Positions 1 through 8,088 are shown, counted from the first letter of the stretch. The stretch: DNA of 64,000 nucleotides from Hyphomonadaceae bacterium UBA1849 (GCA_002338565.1 DDIN01000006.1:403900-467899); one strand, 5' to 3'. A program made the numbers and translations. Notes: generated from the sequence alone by a model not told the origin.

Positions 1-29
1 ATCCAATGCAAGCAAGGGACGCATGCACA

Positions 30-509
30 ATGAAAAAGATCATCGGCTTTATTCCACACGTCATCGCCGTTTTCGCAGCAGCGGTCTTTCTGGACAGTCT
101 GCGCTACAAATTCACTGATGCGCCGGAGACGCAAGAAATCTTCGGTCGCCTCGATGGATGGGCTGGCACCCTTGGTTTGGGCGGATTGTTCTCTGAGACA
201 GGTTTGTTTTCTCAATACACAATCGGAACAGCAGAGCTCTTTGCCTCGGCGCTTCTTCTTATCGGCATCATTCCGGCTCTGCGTCGCCTGCAGGCACTCG
301 GCGCACTTATCGCGCTGGCCGTTATGTCCGGCGCTGTCAGCTTTCACCTGTTCACGCCGCTGGGCATCGATCCGAACAATGATGGCGGCGGCCTTTTCAT
401 GTCGGCGGTTATCATCTGGGTCACGTCGCTTGTCATGCTGGTCATTCGCCGCAAAGAGCTGACAGGTCTCGTTGGCGATATCGGTGCGGCTCTCGTTCGC
501 AAAGACTGA
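30..509 (+). CDS. DoxX-like small integral membrane protein
   Basis: A 159-residue hydrophobic protein with about four membrane helices: one near the N terminus, one around the GTAELFASALLLIG stretch, one around ALGALIALAVMSG, and one near the C terminus before an Arg/Lys-rich tail. The arrangement, with a Glu inside the second helix, resembles DoxX-like proteins, whose function is poorly defined. I prefer the ATG at 30 to the in-frame ATG at 6 because it opens directly into the first helix and has AGGGA upstream. Family assignment is by pattern only. Confidence 0.6.
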   Translation: MKKIIGFIPHVIAVFAAAVFLDSLRYKFTDAPETQEIFGRLDGWAGTLGLGGLFSETGLFSQYTIGTAELFASALLLIGIIPALRRLQALGALIALAVMSGAVSFHLFTPLGIDPNNDGGGLFMSAVIIWVTSLVMLVIRRKELTGLVGDIGAALVRKD

Positions 510-633
510 TCACGTGCCAATCTCACTGTAAAAATACTGGCCAAGCCTATTCCCTGGACCGAATCCGTGCGTCTAAATGCGCAAGGTTACTTGGGACGCG
601 CGTGGCGCGCCCGAATTTACGGGGATAGAGATC

Positions 634-987
634 ATGGAAGCGATTCTGGAGAATTTGCAGAATGTGTTCGGCGGCAGCGTCGATCTTGCAGCACTCGCGT
701 CGGGCGCAGGCTTTTTCGGCGGCAGCGCCAGCGCTATCGCCGTAGCCTTTTTCCGGGGCGCTATCATTCGGTTTGTAATCCGCACGATTTCGACGGCTCT
801 GCTAACAGGCGTCGGCTTTCTGTTCCTGCTCGATTTCCTCGGCTTTGAAATTGTGCCGCCCGAAGAATACCGCGATCAGTTCCAGTTCGGTCAGAGCATG
901 GATTCAACAGAGACGATCGAGAAAACAGATGAAGACGGCAACCGTCGCCGCATCATCATTCACTCACCGTATCGCCGTCACGGCTGA
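634..987 (+). CDS. Small hypothetical membrane protein
   Basis: A 117-residue protein not recognised as a named family. Its first half is rich in Gly and Ala and holds one or two hydrophobic segments (about residues 22-70); the second half is a charged tail ending in several Arg and His residues. The ATG at 634 is preferred because GGGGATAGAG precedes it; the in-frame ATG at 577 would add a polar N terminus. It ends immediately next to the convergent gene at 988. Confidence 0.55.
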   Translation: MEAILENLQNVFGGSVDLAALASGAGFFGGSASAIAVAFFRGAIIRFVIRTISTALLTGVGFLFLLDFLGFEIVPPEEYRDQFQFGQSMDSTETIEKTDEDGNRRRIIIHSPYRRHG

Positions 988-1308
988 TCAGGCTGCGATA
1001 TTGTCGCCGGATGTACGGAACGCCTGAGTTTCGGCATCACGGCGAAAACGCTCATACATGCGCATTACGGCTTCAGGACGATAATTAAAGCCGAGGCTCG
1101 AAAGATCTGCGTGGACTTTTTCCACCGCAAGATCAGCACCCGTATTCGCGATTGAGCTCACGATACGTTTATAAGCATTCGGTTCTGTCCGGTCACCGAA
1201 ATGAGCCAGCGCCCATTCTGCAAGCTGACGGCACGACCATGTGTCGATGCGGTGCTCGCGGTAGAACAGTTCCTCGGATGAAAGCGTATTATTGTTGTTA
1301 TCAGTCAT
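988..1308 (-). CDS. Hypothetical protein, 106 aa
   Basis: A soluble, mixed alpha-helical protein with no family I recognise. The start is well supported: GGAG lies seven bases before the ATG. It begins with a polar Asn-rich segment and then a Trp- and Arg-containing helical core. Its stop abuts the stop of the convergent small membrane protein gene without any intervening base, so the two transcripts must overlap at their 3' ends. Codon use resembles its neighbours, so I take it as genuine. Confidence 0.6.
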   Translation of the reverse strand: MTDNNNNTLSSEELFYREHRIDTWSCRQLAEWALAHFGDRTEPNAYKRIVSSIANTGADLAVEKVHADLSSLGFNYRPEAVMRMYERFRRDAETQAFRTSGDNIAA

Positions 1309-1383
1309 GCCACATCTCCAAACGGGTTTCTCTTCATTCGAACCCTGACTGAAATGTCGCAGACCCAGCTTAGGATCAGGTGC

Positions 1384-1418
1384 AAAAAAGGTTACGAAAC
1401 CTCCCGGTGTTCGTAACC
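1384..1418 (-). terminator. Intrinsic terminator of the zeta-subunit gene
   Basis: A perfect 9-bp stem, GGTTACGAA at 1390-1398 and TTCGTAACC at 1410-1418, is followed on the minus strand by six T (1389-1384). It lies 47 bases beyond the zeta stop codon. Confidence 0.85.
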
Positions 1419-1465
1419 TTTCAGAAAGCTTTGGCCGGATGAACCGGCGAAGTTTTTACGCGGAA

Positions 1466-1786
1466 TTAGCCCGCTTTAACTTGCTCGACAGCAACAGGCA
1501 TAAGTTCTGCGAGCTGCGCAACGATGTCTTCGCGTGAACGTGAAACACCCTTCGCATCGAAGTCACCAAGAACCTTACGGATCACGTCTTCATCGCCCGG
1601 CTCTTCCAGATCCGAAACGACAACAGATTTTGCATAAGCTTCCGCTTCGTCGCCCGCCAGACCGAGAACGTCTGCAGCCCAGAGGCCGAGAAGTTTGTTG
1701 CGGCGCGCAGTCGCTTTGAAGAGTGTTTCCTGATCGAGGGAGAACTTCTTTTCTTCTCCGCGCTCGCGATCTTCAAATTGTGCCAT
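1466..1786 (-). CDS. F1Fo-ATPase inhibitor zeta subunit (DUF1476)
   Basis: This 106-residue protein matches the alphaproteobacterial ATPase zeta subunit. It starts with the typical F-x-DRER motif and an inhibitory N-terminal segment, followed by ARRNKLLGLWAA and a four-helix core. In Paracoccus the zeta N terminus enters F1 and blocks hydrolysis by the ATP synthase when energy is low. AGGAAAGTG precedes the start. It diverges from purC, a neighbourhood I recall as common in alphaproteobacteria. A strong terminator follows. Confidence 0.88.
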   Translation of the reverse strand: MAQFEDRERGEEKKFSLDQETLFKATARRNKLLGLWAADVLGLAGDEAEAYAKSVVVSDLEEPGDEDVIRKVLGDFDAKGVSRSREDIVAQLAELMPVAVEQVKAG

Positions 1787-1976
1787 GTTCGGGTCACTTT
1801 CCTGACTGACTTCGTTACAATGATTTCTACCCCGTTCTTTGCTAGGTTTTCCACCCTATCGCAAACAGAATCTCCGGGTTTTTCGCCGCAGATATGGTAT
1901 CTTGCCTCGAAACCGTGTAGTGCCTCGCAGCTTGAAACACTCTATTCCATACAGAGCGTCGTAACCGGAGAGCCGA

Positions 1977-2756
1977 ATGATGTCTCGTCGCCGCAAAATT
2001 TACGAAGGCAAAGCCAAGATTCTTTATGAAGGTCCTGAACCAAATACACTGATTCAGTACTTCAAAGATGATGCCACAGCTTTCAATGCGGAAAAGCATG
2101 CCGTTCTTGATGGCAAGGGCGTACTGAACAACCGTCTGTCAGAATACTTTATGACGCGCCTTTCAGGCATTGGTATTCCGACGCACTTCCTCAAGCGCCT
2201 GAATATGCGTGAGCAGCTGGTAAAGCAGTGCGAAATCATTCCTCTGGAAGTGGTTGTTCGCAACGTAGCTGCAGGCTCAATCTCCAAGCGCCTCGGCATC
2301 ACTGAAGGCGAAGCGCTGCCGCGGTCACTCGTCGAATTCTATTATAAGAAAGACGAACTCGGTGACCCGATGGTCTCCGAAGAACATATCGCTGCCTTCG
2401 GTTGGGCGACCCCTCAGGAAATCGACGACATGGTCTCAACGACCCTGCGCGTAAACGACTTCCTTGCAGGCCTGTTTGCCGCTGTAGGCATCCGTCTCGT
2501 TGATATGAAACTGGAATTCGGTCGCCATTTCGAAGGCGATATGGTTCGCACAATCCTCGCCGACGAAATCAGCCCTGACAGCTGCCGTCTCTGGGACCTC
2601 GAAACCAACGAAAAACTCGACAAAGACCGCTTCCGTCGCGACATGGGCGGTGTTACCGAGGCCTATGCAGAAGTCGCGACGCGACTCGGTATCTTCAAAC
2701 AATCCTCAGACATCGCGTCTGTGATTGATATCAACAGCGAGCGCAACGGAGGCTAA
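1977..2756 (+). CDS. purC: Phosphoribosylaminoimidazole-succinocarboxamide synthase
   Basis: PurC (SAICAR synthetase) joins aspartate to CAIR using ATP in de novo purine synthesis. The 259-residue length fits the family, and the N-terminal KIYEGKAKILYEG is the conserved nucleotide-binding strand-turn. EVVVRNVAAGS, DMKLEFGRH and DEISPDSCRLWD are further PurC landmarks. Two adjacent ATGs occur at 1977 and 1980; GGAG lies just upstream and either could be used. purS follows after 7 bases, so the two are probably cotranscribed. Confidence 0.95.
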   Translation: MMSRRRKIYEGKAKILYEGPEPNTLIQYFKDDATAFNAEKHAVLDGKGVLNNRLSEYFMTRLSGIGIPTHFLKRLNMREQLVKQCEIIPLEVVVRNVAAGSISKRLGITEGEALPRSLVEFYYKKDELGDPMVSEEHIAAFGWATPQEIDDMVSTTLRVNDFLAGLFAAVGIRLVDMKLEFGRHFEGDMVRTILADEISPDSCRLWDLETNEKLDKDRFRRDMGGVTEAYAEVATRLGIFKQSSDIASVIDINSERNGG

Positions 2757-2763
2757 CGCTCAC

Positions 2764-3012
2764 ATGAAAGCTATCGTTTATGTGGAACTGAAGAACGGCG
2801 TACTTGACCCGCAGGGCAAGGCTGTTTCTGAAACGCTCTCCCGTCTTGGCTTCGATGAAGTCAAAAGCGCACGCATCGGCAAACGTATCGAGCTCGAACT
2901 CGAAGACGGTCTGGCGAAGGATGCTGCTGAAGCCCGTGTGAAAGAGATGTGCGAAAGCCTTCTCGCAAACACCGTGATCGAGCGCTACCAGATCGAACTG
3001 GCAGACGCGTAA
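2764..3012 (+). CDS. purS: Phosphoribosylformylglycinamidine synthase subunit PurS
   Basis: An 83-residue protein with the PurS beta-alpha-beta pattern: K-x-x-VYVELKNGVLDPQG at the N terminus and a C-terminal helix ending in ERYQIEL. PurS bridges PurQ and PurL in the three-part FGAM synthase found in bacteria with small PurL. The ATG at 2764 follows GGAGG, which lies inside the end of purC. In many alphaproteobacteria purQ follows at once; here a lipoprotein gene and a probable RNA intervene before purQ at 4362. Confidence 0.93.
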   Translation: MKAIVYVELKNGVLDPQGKAVSETLSRLGFDEVKSARIGKRIELELEDGLAKDAAEARVKEMCESLLANTVIERYQIELADA

Positions 3013-3063
3013 AATTATCCGGCTACGGCATTTTTTTAGTGCCGCGTCGTGAAATCGTCATAG

Positions 3064-3108
3064 CTCCGCGATACTGGCTGACCCCAGCTAAGATCGCGGA
3101 GTTTTTTT
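3064..3108 (+). terminator. Terminator after purS, fused to the next gene's ribosome binding site
   Basis: CTCCGCGAT (3064-3072) pairs perfectly with ATCGCGGAG (3093-3101) and is followed by seven T (3102-3108). The ATG of the next gene starts at 3109. The only Shine-Dalgarno candidate for that gene, GGAG, is the last four bases of the 3' arm. The structure can therefore end purS transcription and also hide the next gene's ribosome binding site. A smaller hairpin, CGGCA/TGCCG at 3026-3044, precedes it. Confidence 0.8.
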
Positions 3109-4065
3109 ATGCTGAAGACTGCAAACCTACTCGTCCTGTCCGGGCTTGCGCTTTGTCTGGCGGCCTGTGGAAACGACACCACCGAGACAACGGCTGCAGA
3201 CGCGCCCGTGCTGCCGCAGCTCGTCTTTCCCGGCGAAGACATTCCCGATCCTTATCACCGCGCCTATACGTTGACTGAAAATGCGGAAGGCACCGTTCGT
3301 GTGTTCACGCGCGAGACCCGCGATGACACCGACCTCTATGAGATGTTGCTTCAGGACGACGGAAGCTGGTCGGAGCCGGTCAAACTGGACTGGCCAAAGC
3401 TGCGCTCTAACGTTGCCCCGCACTTCAGCCCGTTTGACGGTCGCCTGTACTTCGCATCGGACCGCCCCGCTCCCGGCCTCGAGAACCGCGATGACATGAA
3501 CATCTGGTCCATCGAACGTACCGAAGATGGCTGGGGTGAAGCCGAATATGTGCCCGGAAACATCCATTATGGTTCGGACGAGACTTCGGTAACCACAACG
3601 GCGAATGGCGACATGTATTTCGTATCGCAGCGCCGCGAAGGTCCGGGCGGCCACGACTTCTACGTCGCCCATTATGACGAAACCACCGAGGGCTGGATTT
3701 TTGACGGCCTGCTGCCTGAGGGCAATACGTCGCTCGTTGAAAGCCATATCGCGGCAACGGCTGATGGTCGGCATCTGGTTTTCTATTCCCGAATGCGACC
3801 AATCCTCGGCAATGTGGATTTAAAAGTGCTCACGCGCGAAGAAGACGGTAGCTGGATTGGCCCTTATACACTCGGCCCGAATATCAATTCGCGCGGCATC
3901 GAATTTGGTGCGAGCTTCTCTGCAACCGGCGACACATTCTTCTATTCTCAGGAAGGCCGCCTCGTTGAGATGCCTATGGACGCCTTCATGGCCGAAATCG
4001 ATGCGGCTCGAGCCGCATACCTTGCTGACGAAGAGCTTCAGTTCCTCGGTTTTTCTGACAACTAA
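3109..4065 (+). CDS. Lipoprotein with TolB/PD40-like beta-propeller repeats
   Basis: A 318-residue protein with a lipoprotein signal peptide: hydrophobic core and lipobox LAAC with Cys20. Repeated blades such as PHFSPFDGRLYFASDR, TTANGDMYFVSQR and ATADGRHLVFYSR are typical of WD40-like PD40 repeats found in TolB. It probably sits in the envelope as a beta-propeller; ligand unknown. No other Met is available near the signal peptide, so the start at 3109, right after the terminator T-run, is firm. It lies inside the purS-purQ interval without an obvious purine link. Confidence 0.85.
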   Translation: MLKTANLLVLSGLALCLAACGNDTTETTAADAPVLPQLVFPGEDIPDPYHRAYTLTENAEGTVRVFTRETRDDTDLYEMLLQDDGSWSEPVKLDWPKLRSNVAPHFSPFDGRLYFASDRPAPGLENRDDMNIWSIERTEDGWGEAEYVPGNIHYGSDETSVTTTANGDMYFVSQRREGPGGHDFYVAHYDETTEGWIFDGLLPEGNTSLVESHIAATADGRHLVFYSRMRPILGNVDLKVLTREEDGSWIGPYTLGPNINSRGIEFGASFSATGDTFFYSQEGRLVEMPMDAFMAEIDAARAAYLADEELQFLGFSDN

Positions 4066-4123
4066 TTAATGTAAAAGCAGGCGACGGAGCAGACGGAAAC
4101 CGAAACGGCCCGCGTTTTACTAA

Positions 4124-4303
4124 CATGAACGCGGCCGAAAGCGGCTGGAGCTCCCCTTAATGGACACCGCCTGTCCGCCCCTGAAAGCTCCACGGCCCCG
4201 ATACTGCGATTGGTCGCGTTCATGCGTTTAAGTTCCTCCACGAACTTACCCAGACTGAGGACGTTCGCTTTCCCCTGCCCTTTTAAGCGAACGTCCTTTT
4301 TTT
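4124..4303 (+). ncRNA. Candidate structured RNA between the lipoprotein gene and purQ
   Basis: No ORF occupies 4066-4361. Positions 4124-4139 pair with 4209-4224 in a 16-bp stem (two G-U pairs). Inside it TGGAGCT (4146-4152) pairs with AGCTCCA (4186-4192), and GGACA (4162-4166) with TGTCC (4172-4176). The inner internal loop carries near-identical sides, CCCCTTAA and CCCCTGAA. A second hairpin (AAGTTC/GAACTT, 4230-4247) and a strong terminator follow. A rod with internal bubbles and this length recalls 6S RNA, but I could not match conserved 6S bases. The 5' end is not determined; a purQ leader is an alternative. Confidence 0.5.
4258..4303 (+). terminator. Strong intrinsic terminator upstream of purQ
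   Basis: AGGACGTTCGCTT (4258-4270) pairs over 13 bp with AAGCGAACGTCCT (4285-4297) and runs into seven T (4297-4303). It lies 58 bases before the purQ start, so purQ needs either its own promoter in the short gap or conditional read-through. Confidence 0.92.
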
Positions 4304-4361
4304 GTGTCTTCAGCCCGCCTTCGGGATTTTCATTTGCTGCAATTACGGCTAATGCGAACGC

Positions 4362-5033
4362 ATGAAAGCAGGCGTCATCATTTTTCCCGGTTCAAACTGT
4401 GATCGCGATGCGATTACGGCTCTGAAGGACATCACCGGACAAGATCCGGTGCAAATCTGGCACAAGACAACGGAATGGCCGAAAGGCCTCGATTTTGTCG
4501 TCGTTCCGGGCGGGTTCTCTTATGGTGACTATCTGCGCTGCGGCGCGATGGCTGGTAATTCTCCGATCATTCCGGAACTGAAGGCTTTCGCAAATTCAGG
4601 TGGCCATATCCTCGGCATTTGTAACGGCTTTCAGATCCTGACGGAAACCGGTCTGCTCCCTGGCGCGCTTCTGCGAAACGCCGGCCTGAACTTTGTGTGC
4701 CGCAATGAACGTCTCATCGTCAGCCCGAACAGCTCTGCTTTCACATCAGAGTATCAGTCTGGCAGCGAAATCATCGTACCTGTTGCACACCATGACGGTA
4801 ACTTCTTCGCAGATGACGCTACGCTCGACATGCTGGAAGGCGATGGCCGTGTGGCGTTCCGCTATGCGGACAACCCGAACGGTTCAGCACGCGACATTGC
4901 TGGTATCCTGTCTGAGAACCGTCGCGTTCTCGGTATGATGCCTCACCCGGAGCGCGCAATCGGCGGCCATGAAGGTGGCAGCGATGGGCGTGCGATGTTC
5001 GCAGGCGTTATGAACGCTCTCGCGACTGCTTAA
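4362..5033 (+). CDS. purQ: Phosphoribosylformylglycinamidine synthase subunit PurQ
   Basis: PurQ is the glutaminase that supplies ammonia to PurL for FGAM formation. The class I amidotransferase triad is visible: Cys87 in GICNGF, and His195 with Glu197 in MPHPER. The 223-residue length and N-terminal GVIIFPGSNCDRD fit the family. The ribosome binding site is weak, and a strong terminator lies shortly upstream, which makes its expression control unusual. It is separated from purS by about 1.3 kb. Confidence 0.95.
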   Translation: MKAGVIIFPGSNCDRDAITALKDITGQDPVQIWHKTTEWPKGLDFVVVPGGFSYGDYLRCGAMAGNSPIIPELKAFANSGGHILGICNGFQILTETGLLPGALLRNAGLNFVCRNERLIVSPNSSAFTSEYQSGSEIIVPVAHHDGNFFADDATLDMLEGDGRVAFRYADNPNGSARDIAGILSENRRVLGMMPHPERAIGGHEGGSDGRAMFAGVMNALATA

Positions 5034-5036
5034 AGC

Positions 5037-5807
5037 CTAGATCAGCCCGAAACCACGCATCAGATAAACGACACCGATCGCAGTGAGGATGTATTTCGTC
5101 CAACTGCGAAAGGACACGTCTGTCATTTTGTCGAGAACCTTGCCGCCCACCCAGGTGCCCGTCATCGCCACGGGCAGCGCGGCAATGCAAAGCCAGATAG
5201 GCGGCAACGCCCCCTCTTCTGCTGACATGAGAACAGGCAATGTCCAGAAACCAATTTTGGTGAGGTGGGCGATAACCTGCGTTGCGCCTTTGGTCGCGAC
5301 AATCTGCTGGCGCGTCATGTCCGACTTTACGAAGAAGATATCGAGCACAGGCCCAACGACACCTGCCAGCGTGTTCAATGCCTGTGCGATGAAGCCAAGC
5401 ACTTCAGCCTGAAACGGTCGGTTCACATCCAGCGCGAAAACCGTCTTGGGTATCCACGGCACGAATGCCAGTACGCCGAGCATGACAAAAACCGCCTGCT
5501 TGTCCGGCTGCCAGAATACCAGAAGCAAGCCACCAATCGCGAGCACACCGCCGATCAGATAGCGGCCGACGATTCTCCACTGGATATGCTGACGGATAAG
5601 AAAGGCGCGCCACCCATTTGCAAACAGCTGGACAACACCATGCAGTACCATGGCGAAGGATAGCGGGAAAATCGCCGTAAACACACCCATCAGGATGAGC
5701 CCGCCAGCCATGCCGAAAATACCGGATAAGAGAGACGTGACGAAAACAGCGGAAAAGACGATGGCCAGTAATTTGAAGAGAGCTGCCGTACCCGTCACTC
5801 CCAACAT
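5037..5807 (-). CDS. TSUP (TauE/SafE) family membrane exporter
   Basis: A 256-residue protein with about eight hydrophobic helices and the TSUP pattern: SGIFGMAGGLILMG near the N terminus and a second Gly-rich repeat (GTWVGGKVLDKM) near the C terminus. Members export sulfite, sulfoacetate or other organosulfonates; the substrate here is unknown. GGAGG stands five bases before the ATG at 5807; an in-frame TTG at 5819 lies upstream of that site and is unlikely. It is convergent with purQ, whose stop is only three bases away. Confidence 0.82.
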   Translation of the reverse strand: MLGVTGTAALFKLLAIVFSAVFVTSLLSGIFGMAGGLILMGVFTAIFPLSFAMVLHGVVQLFANGWRAFLIRQHIQWRIVGRYLIGGVLAIGGLLLVFWQPDKQAVFVMLGVLAFVPWIPKTVFALDVNRPFQAEVLGFIAQALNTLAGVVGPVLDIFFVKSDMTRQQIVATKGATQVIAHLTKIGFWTLPVLMSAEEGALPPIWLCIAALPVAMTGTWVGGKVLDKMTDVSFRSWTKYILTAIGVVYLMRGFGLI

Positions 5808-5912
5808 GCCTGCCTCCAAACTTAGCTTCGCCGTCTGGGTAAGCGGCTTTCACTCGGGTCGCAATATGTAGCGATCGATATGATGCAACGTTTTGTCACA
5901 CAAAAAGTATGG

Positions 5913-5950
5913 TTTTGAGGCATTCTGTCCAATAGGCATATTCCTCAAAA
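5913..5950 (+). promoter_or_regulatory. Inverted repeat upstream of the acyl-CoA dehydrogenase gene
   Basis: TTTTGAGG (5913-5920) and CCTCAAAA (5943-5950) form perfect 8-base arms separated by 22 bases. The element ends 37 bases before the start of the dehydrogenase gene, a typical operator position. No cognate regulator is adjacent. Confidence 0.4.
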
Positions 5951-5987
5951 AAAATATGGTCTCTCTCAAGATTATGGGAGAAACCAG

Positions 5988-7274
5988 ATGAAGTTCGATT
6001 TTTCAGACAGAACAAAAGACTATATTGCCCGCGTGTCCGCCTTCATGGATGAGCATATTTATCCGAATCAAAAAACCTATGAAGATCAGCACGCTGCGTT
6101 CGAAAACCCGTGGAACGTGCCTCAAATCGTCGATGATCTGAAAGCCAAAGCGAAGGCCGAAGGTCTGTGGAACCTGTTCCTGGCTCCAAGCCCTGAGCAC
6201 GATGATGACGAGTTCCATGGAGCGGGCCTCTCCAATCTGGAATACGCGCCACTCGCAGAGATGATGGGGCGCGTCAGCTGGGCATCAGAAGTCTTCAACT
6301 GCAACGCACCGGACACCGGCAATATGGAGACCATCCACCGCTACGGTACGCGCGCGCAGAAAGAGCAATGGCTTCGCCCACTCATGAATGGCGACATCCG
6401 ATCTGCATTCCTCATGACAGAGCCTCAGGTGGCCTCCTCTGATGCTACGAATATTGAGACCCGCATCGAGCGCGACGGCGATCACTATGTGATCAACGGC
6501 CGCAAATGGTGGTCTTCCGGTGCGGGCGATCCTCACTGCAAAGTCGCGATTGTCATGGGCAAAACCGATTTCAATGCACCGAAGCACGCGCAACAGAGCA
6601 TGATCCTCGTGCCTATGAACACGCCAGGCCTCGAAATCGTTCGCATGCTGCCCGTCTTTGGATTCGATCACGCGCCACATGGCCATGCCGAAATCCAGCT
6701 GACGAACGTTCGCGTTCCGGTCGAGAACATGCTTCTGGGCGAAGGCCGCGGCTTTGAGATCGCGCAAGGTCGTCTCGGGCCGGGCCGCATCCACCACTGC
6801 ATGCGCACCATTGGCGCTGCGGAGCTTGCCCTTGAGAAAATGTGCAAGCGCCTCGTTGGCCGTGTCGCGTTCGGCAAATCCATCGCAGAGCATTCTGTCT
6901 GGGAACAACGCGTCGCTGATGCCCGCCTGAACATCGAAATGACGCGTCTTCTGACGCTGAAAGCAGCGTATATGATGGATACGGTCGGCAATAAGGTCGC
7001 AAAGAACGAGATCGCCATGATCAAAGTGGCCGGTCCACGAATCGCGTGCCAGATCATTGATGATGCCATTCAGGCCTATGGCGGCGCCGGTGTGACAGAA
7101 GACTTCGGTCTGGCTGATGCCTACGCCAACATCAGAACGCTCCGCATGGCGGACGGTCCGGACGAGGTGCATGCCCGGTCAATCGCCCGTAATGAATTCC
7201 GCAAGTATCGCGATACCAATTACGGCAAATCCGTCGATGCTGAGAAATTCACTGAAAGCATCGGCGCGCGCTAA
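5988..7274 (+). CDS. Acyl-CoA dehydrogenase family protein (ACAD10/11-like)
   Basis: A 428-residue flavoenzyme of the acyl-CoA dehydrogenase fold: N-terminal helical domain, middle beta domain (FLMTEPQVASSDATNIE, GRKWWSSGAGDP), and C-terminal helical domain with QAYGGAGVTEDF. The tail has ADGPDEVH rather than the EGT motif carrying the catalytic Glu in MCAD, which is typical of the ACAD10/11 branch. It would oxidise an acyl-CoA at the alpha-beta position and pass electrons to ETF. GGGAGAAACCAG precedes the ATG. It appears to be a single-gene unit with an inverted repeat upstream. Confidence 0.88.
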   Translation: MKFDFSDRTKDYIARVSAFMDEHIYPNQKTYEDQHAAFENPWNVPQIVDDLKAKAKAEGLWNLFLAPSPEHDDDEFHGAGLSNLEYAPLAEMMGRVSWASEVFNCNAPDTGNMETIHRYGTRAQKEQWLRPLMNGDIRSAFLMTEPQVASSDATNIETRIERDGDHYVINGRKWWSSGAGDPHCKVAIVMGKTDFNAPKHAQQSMILVPMNTPGLEIVRMLPVFGFDHAPHGHAEIQLTNVRVPVENMLLGEGRGFEIAQGRLGPGRIHHCMRTIGAAELALEKMCKRLVGRVAFGKSIAEHSVWEQRVADARLNIEMTRLLTLKAAYMMDTVGNKVAKNEIAMIKVAGPRIACQIIDDAIQAYGGAGVTEDFGLADAYANIRTLRMADGPDEVHARSIARNEFRKYRDTNYGKSVDAEKFTESIGAR

Positions 7275-7298
7275 GACCCGCCACAATTTTCACAGAGG

Positions 7299-7328
7299 CA
7301 GCCCTTCAGAAGTTCCGGAGGGCTGTTT
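7299..7328 (+). terminator. Probable weak terminator after the acyl-CoA dehydrogenase gene
   Basis: CAGCCCT (7299-7305) pairs with AGGGCTG (7319-7325), followed by only three T. The short U-tract makes it a weaker candidate. Confidence 0.5.
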
Positions 7329-7366
7329 GCTATAGCGCGCTAGATTCTTCATGCTAACAGTTGAGC

Positions 7367-8074
7367 ATGTTTACCCGCTTTTTTCGCCGGATCTCACGGC
7401 TTCACAAAATTTTCGGCATGGTGATCGGCCTGCAGCTCCTCTTCTGGGTGGTGTCAGGCTTCTATTTCACGCTCTACCCGATCGAGACGATCCACGGGGA
7501 TCATTTACGCGAACAGATCGATCACGGCATACTTCGCCCTGAAGAGGTGGAAGTCAGCGTGCAGGATGCGATGGATGCCTCGGATATCTGGGTGTTTGAG
7601 GCAGAGCTATCCATGTTTCTGGGCGAACCGGTCTGGAAGCTAAGCAATAGTCATGAGGTAAAGCTGGTCAGTGCGCGTACAGGCGATTTGATCTCGCCCA
7701 TACCGGAAGAAACGGCGCTTGAGATTGCCCGCACAGGCGTGCCCGGCCTTGCCTCCTTCGAAGGCGAAATGCATCTCATCGAAGAGAACGCGCCTCGTGA
7801 ATATCGCGGTCGTCTACCCGTCTGGGCGTTTGAGACCGCCGATAGCCATGAGCGGGCCTATATCGATGTAAACACGGGTGATATTCGCGCCGTGCGAACC
7901 ATGGAATGGCGCATATTCGACGTGCTCTGGCGCTTTCATATCATGGACATCACCGGCGATGACCGGATTGATACCTGGTGGATGAAGCTGGCCGCCTTCC
8001 TCGCCTTCGCGATGGTCATTACGGGCATCATCATTTTGGTGCAGCGACTGATGCGCGGAAAGCTGTTCAGCTAA
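7367..8074 (+). CDS. PepSY-associated membrane protein
   Basis: A 235-residue protein with one membrane helix near the N terminus (about 15-37), a periplasmic region of about 165 residues, and a second helix near the C terminus (about 203-226) before a basic end. RRISRLHKIFGMVIG followed by WVVSGFYFTLYP is the usual start of PepSY_TM-type proteins, which often accompany iron-reductase or uptake systems. The ATG at 7367 is preferred; an in-frame TTG lies two codons earlier. There is no clear Shine-Dalgarno. Confidence 0.72.
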   Translation: MFTRFFRRISRLHKIFGMVIGLQLLFWVVSGFYFTLYPIETIHGDHLREQIDHGILRPEEVEVSVQDAMDASDIWVFEAELSMFLGEPVWKLSNSHEVKLVSARTGDLISPIPEETALEIARTGVPGLASFEGEMHLIEENAPREYRGRLPVWAFETADSHERAYIDVNTGDIRAVRTMEWRIFDVLWRFHIMDITGDDRIDTWWMKLAAFLAFAMVITGIIILVQRLMRGKLFS

Positions 8075-8088
8075 CCGCGCCAACGGCG

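Noticed and set aside
3013..3063. Riboswitch between purS and the lipoprotein gene
   Set aside because: Only about 50 bases precede the terminator, and no known purine or other aptamer core is visible.
3127..3774. 215-codon minus-strand frame inside the lipoprotein gene
   Set aside because: The plus-strand frame has a signal peptide, lipobox and propeller repeats; the minus frame has none of these and no ribosome binding site.
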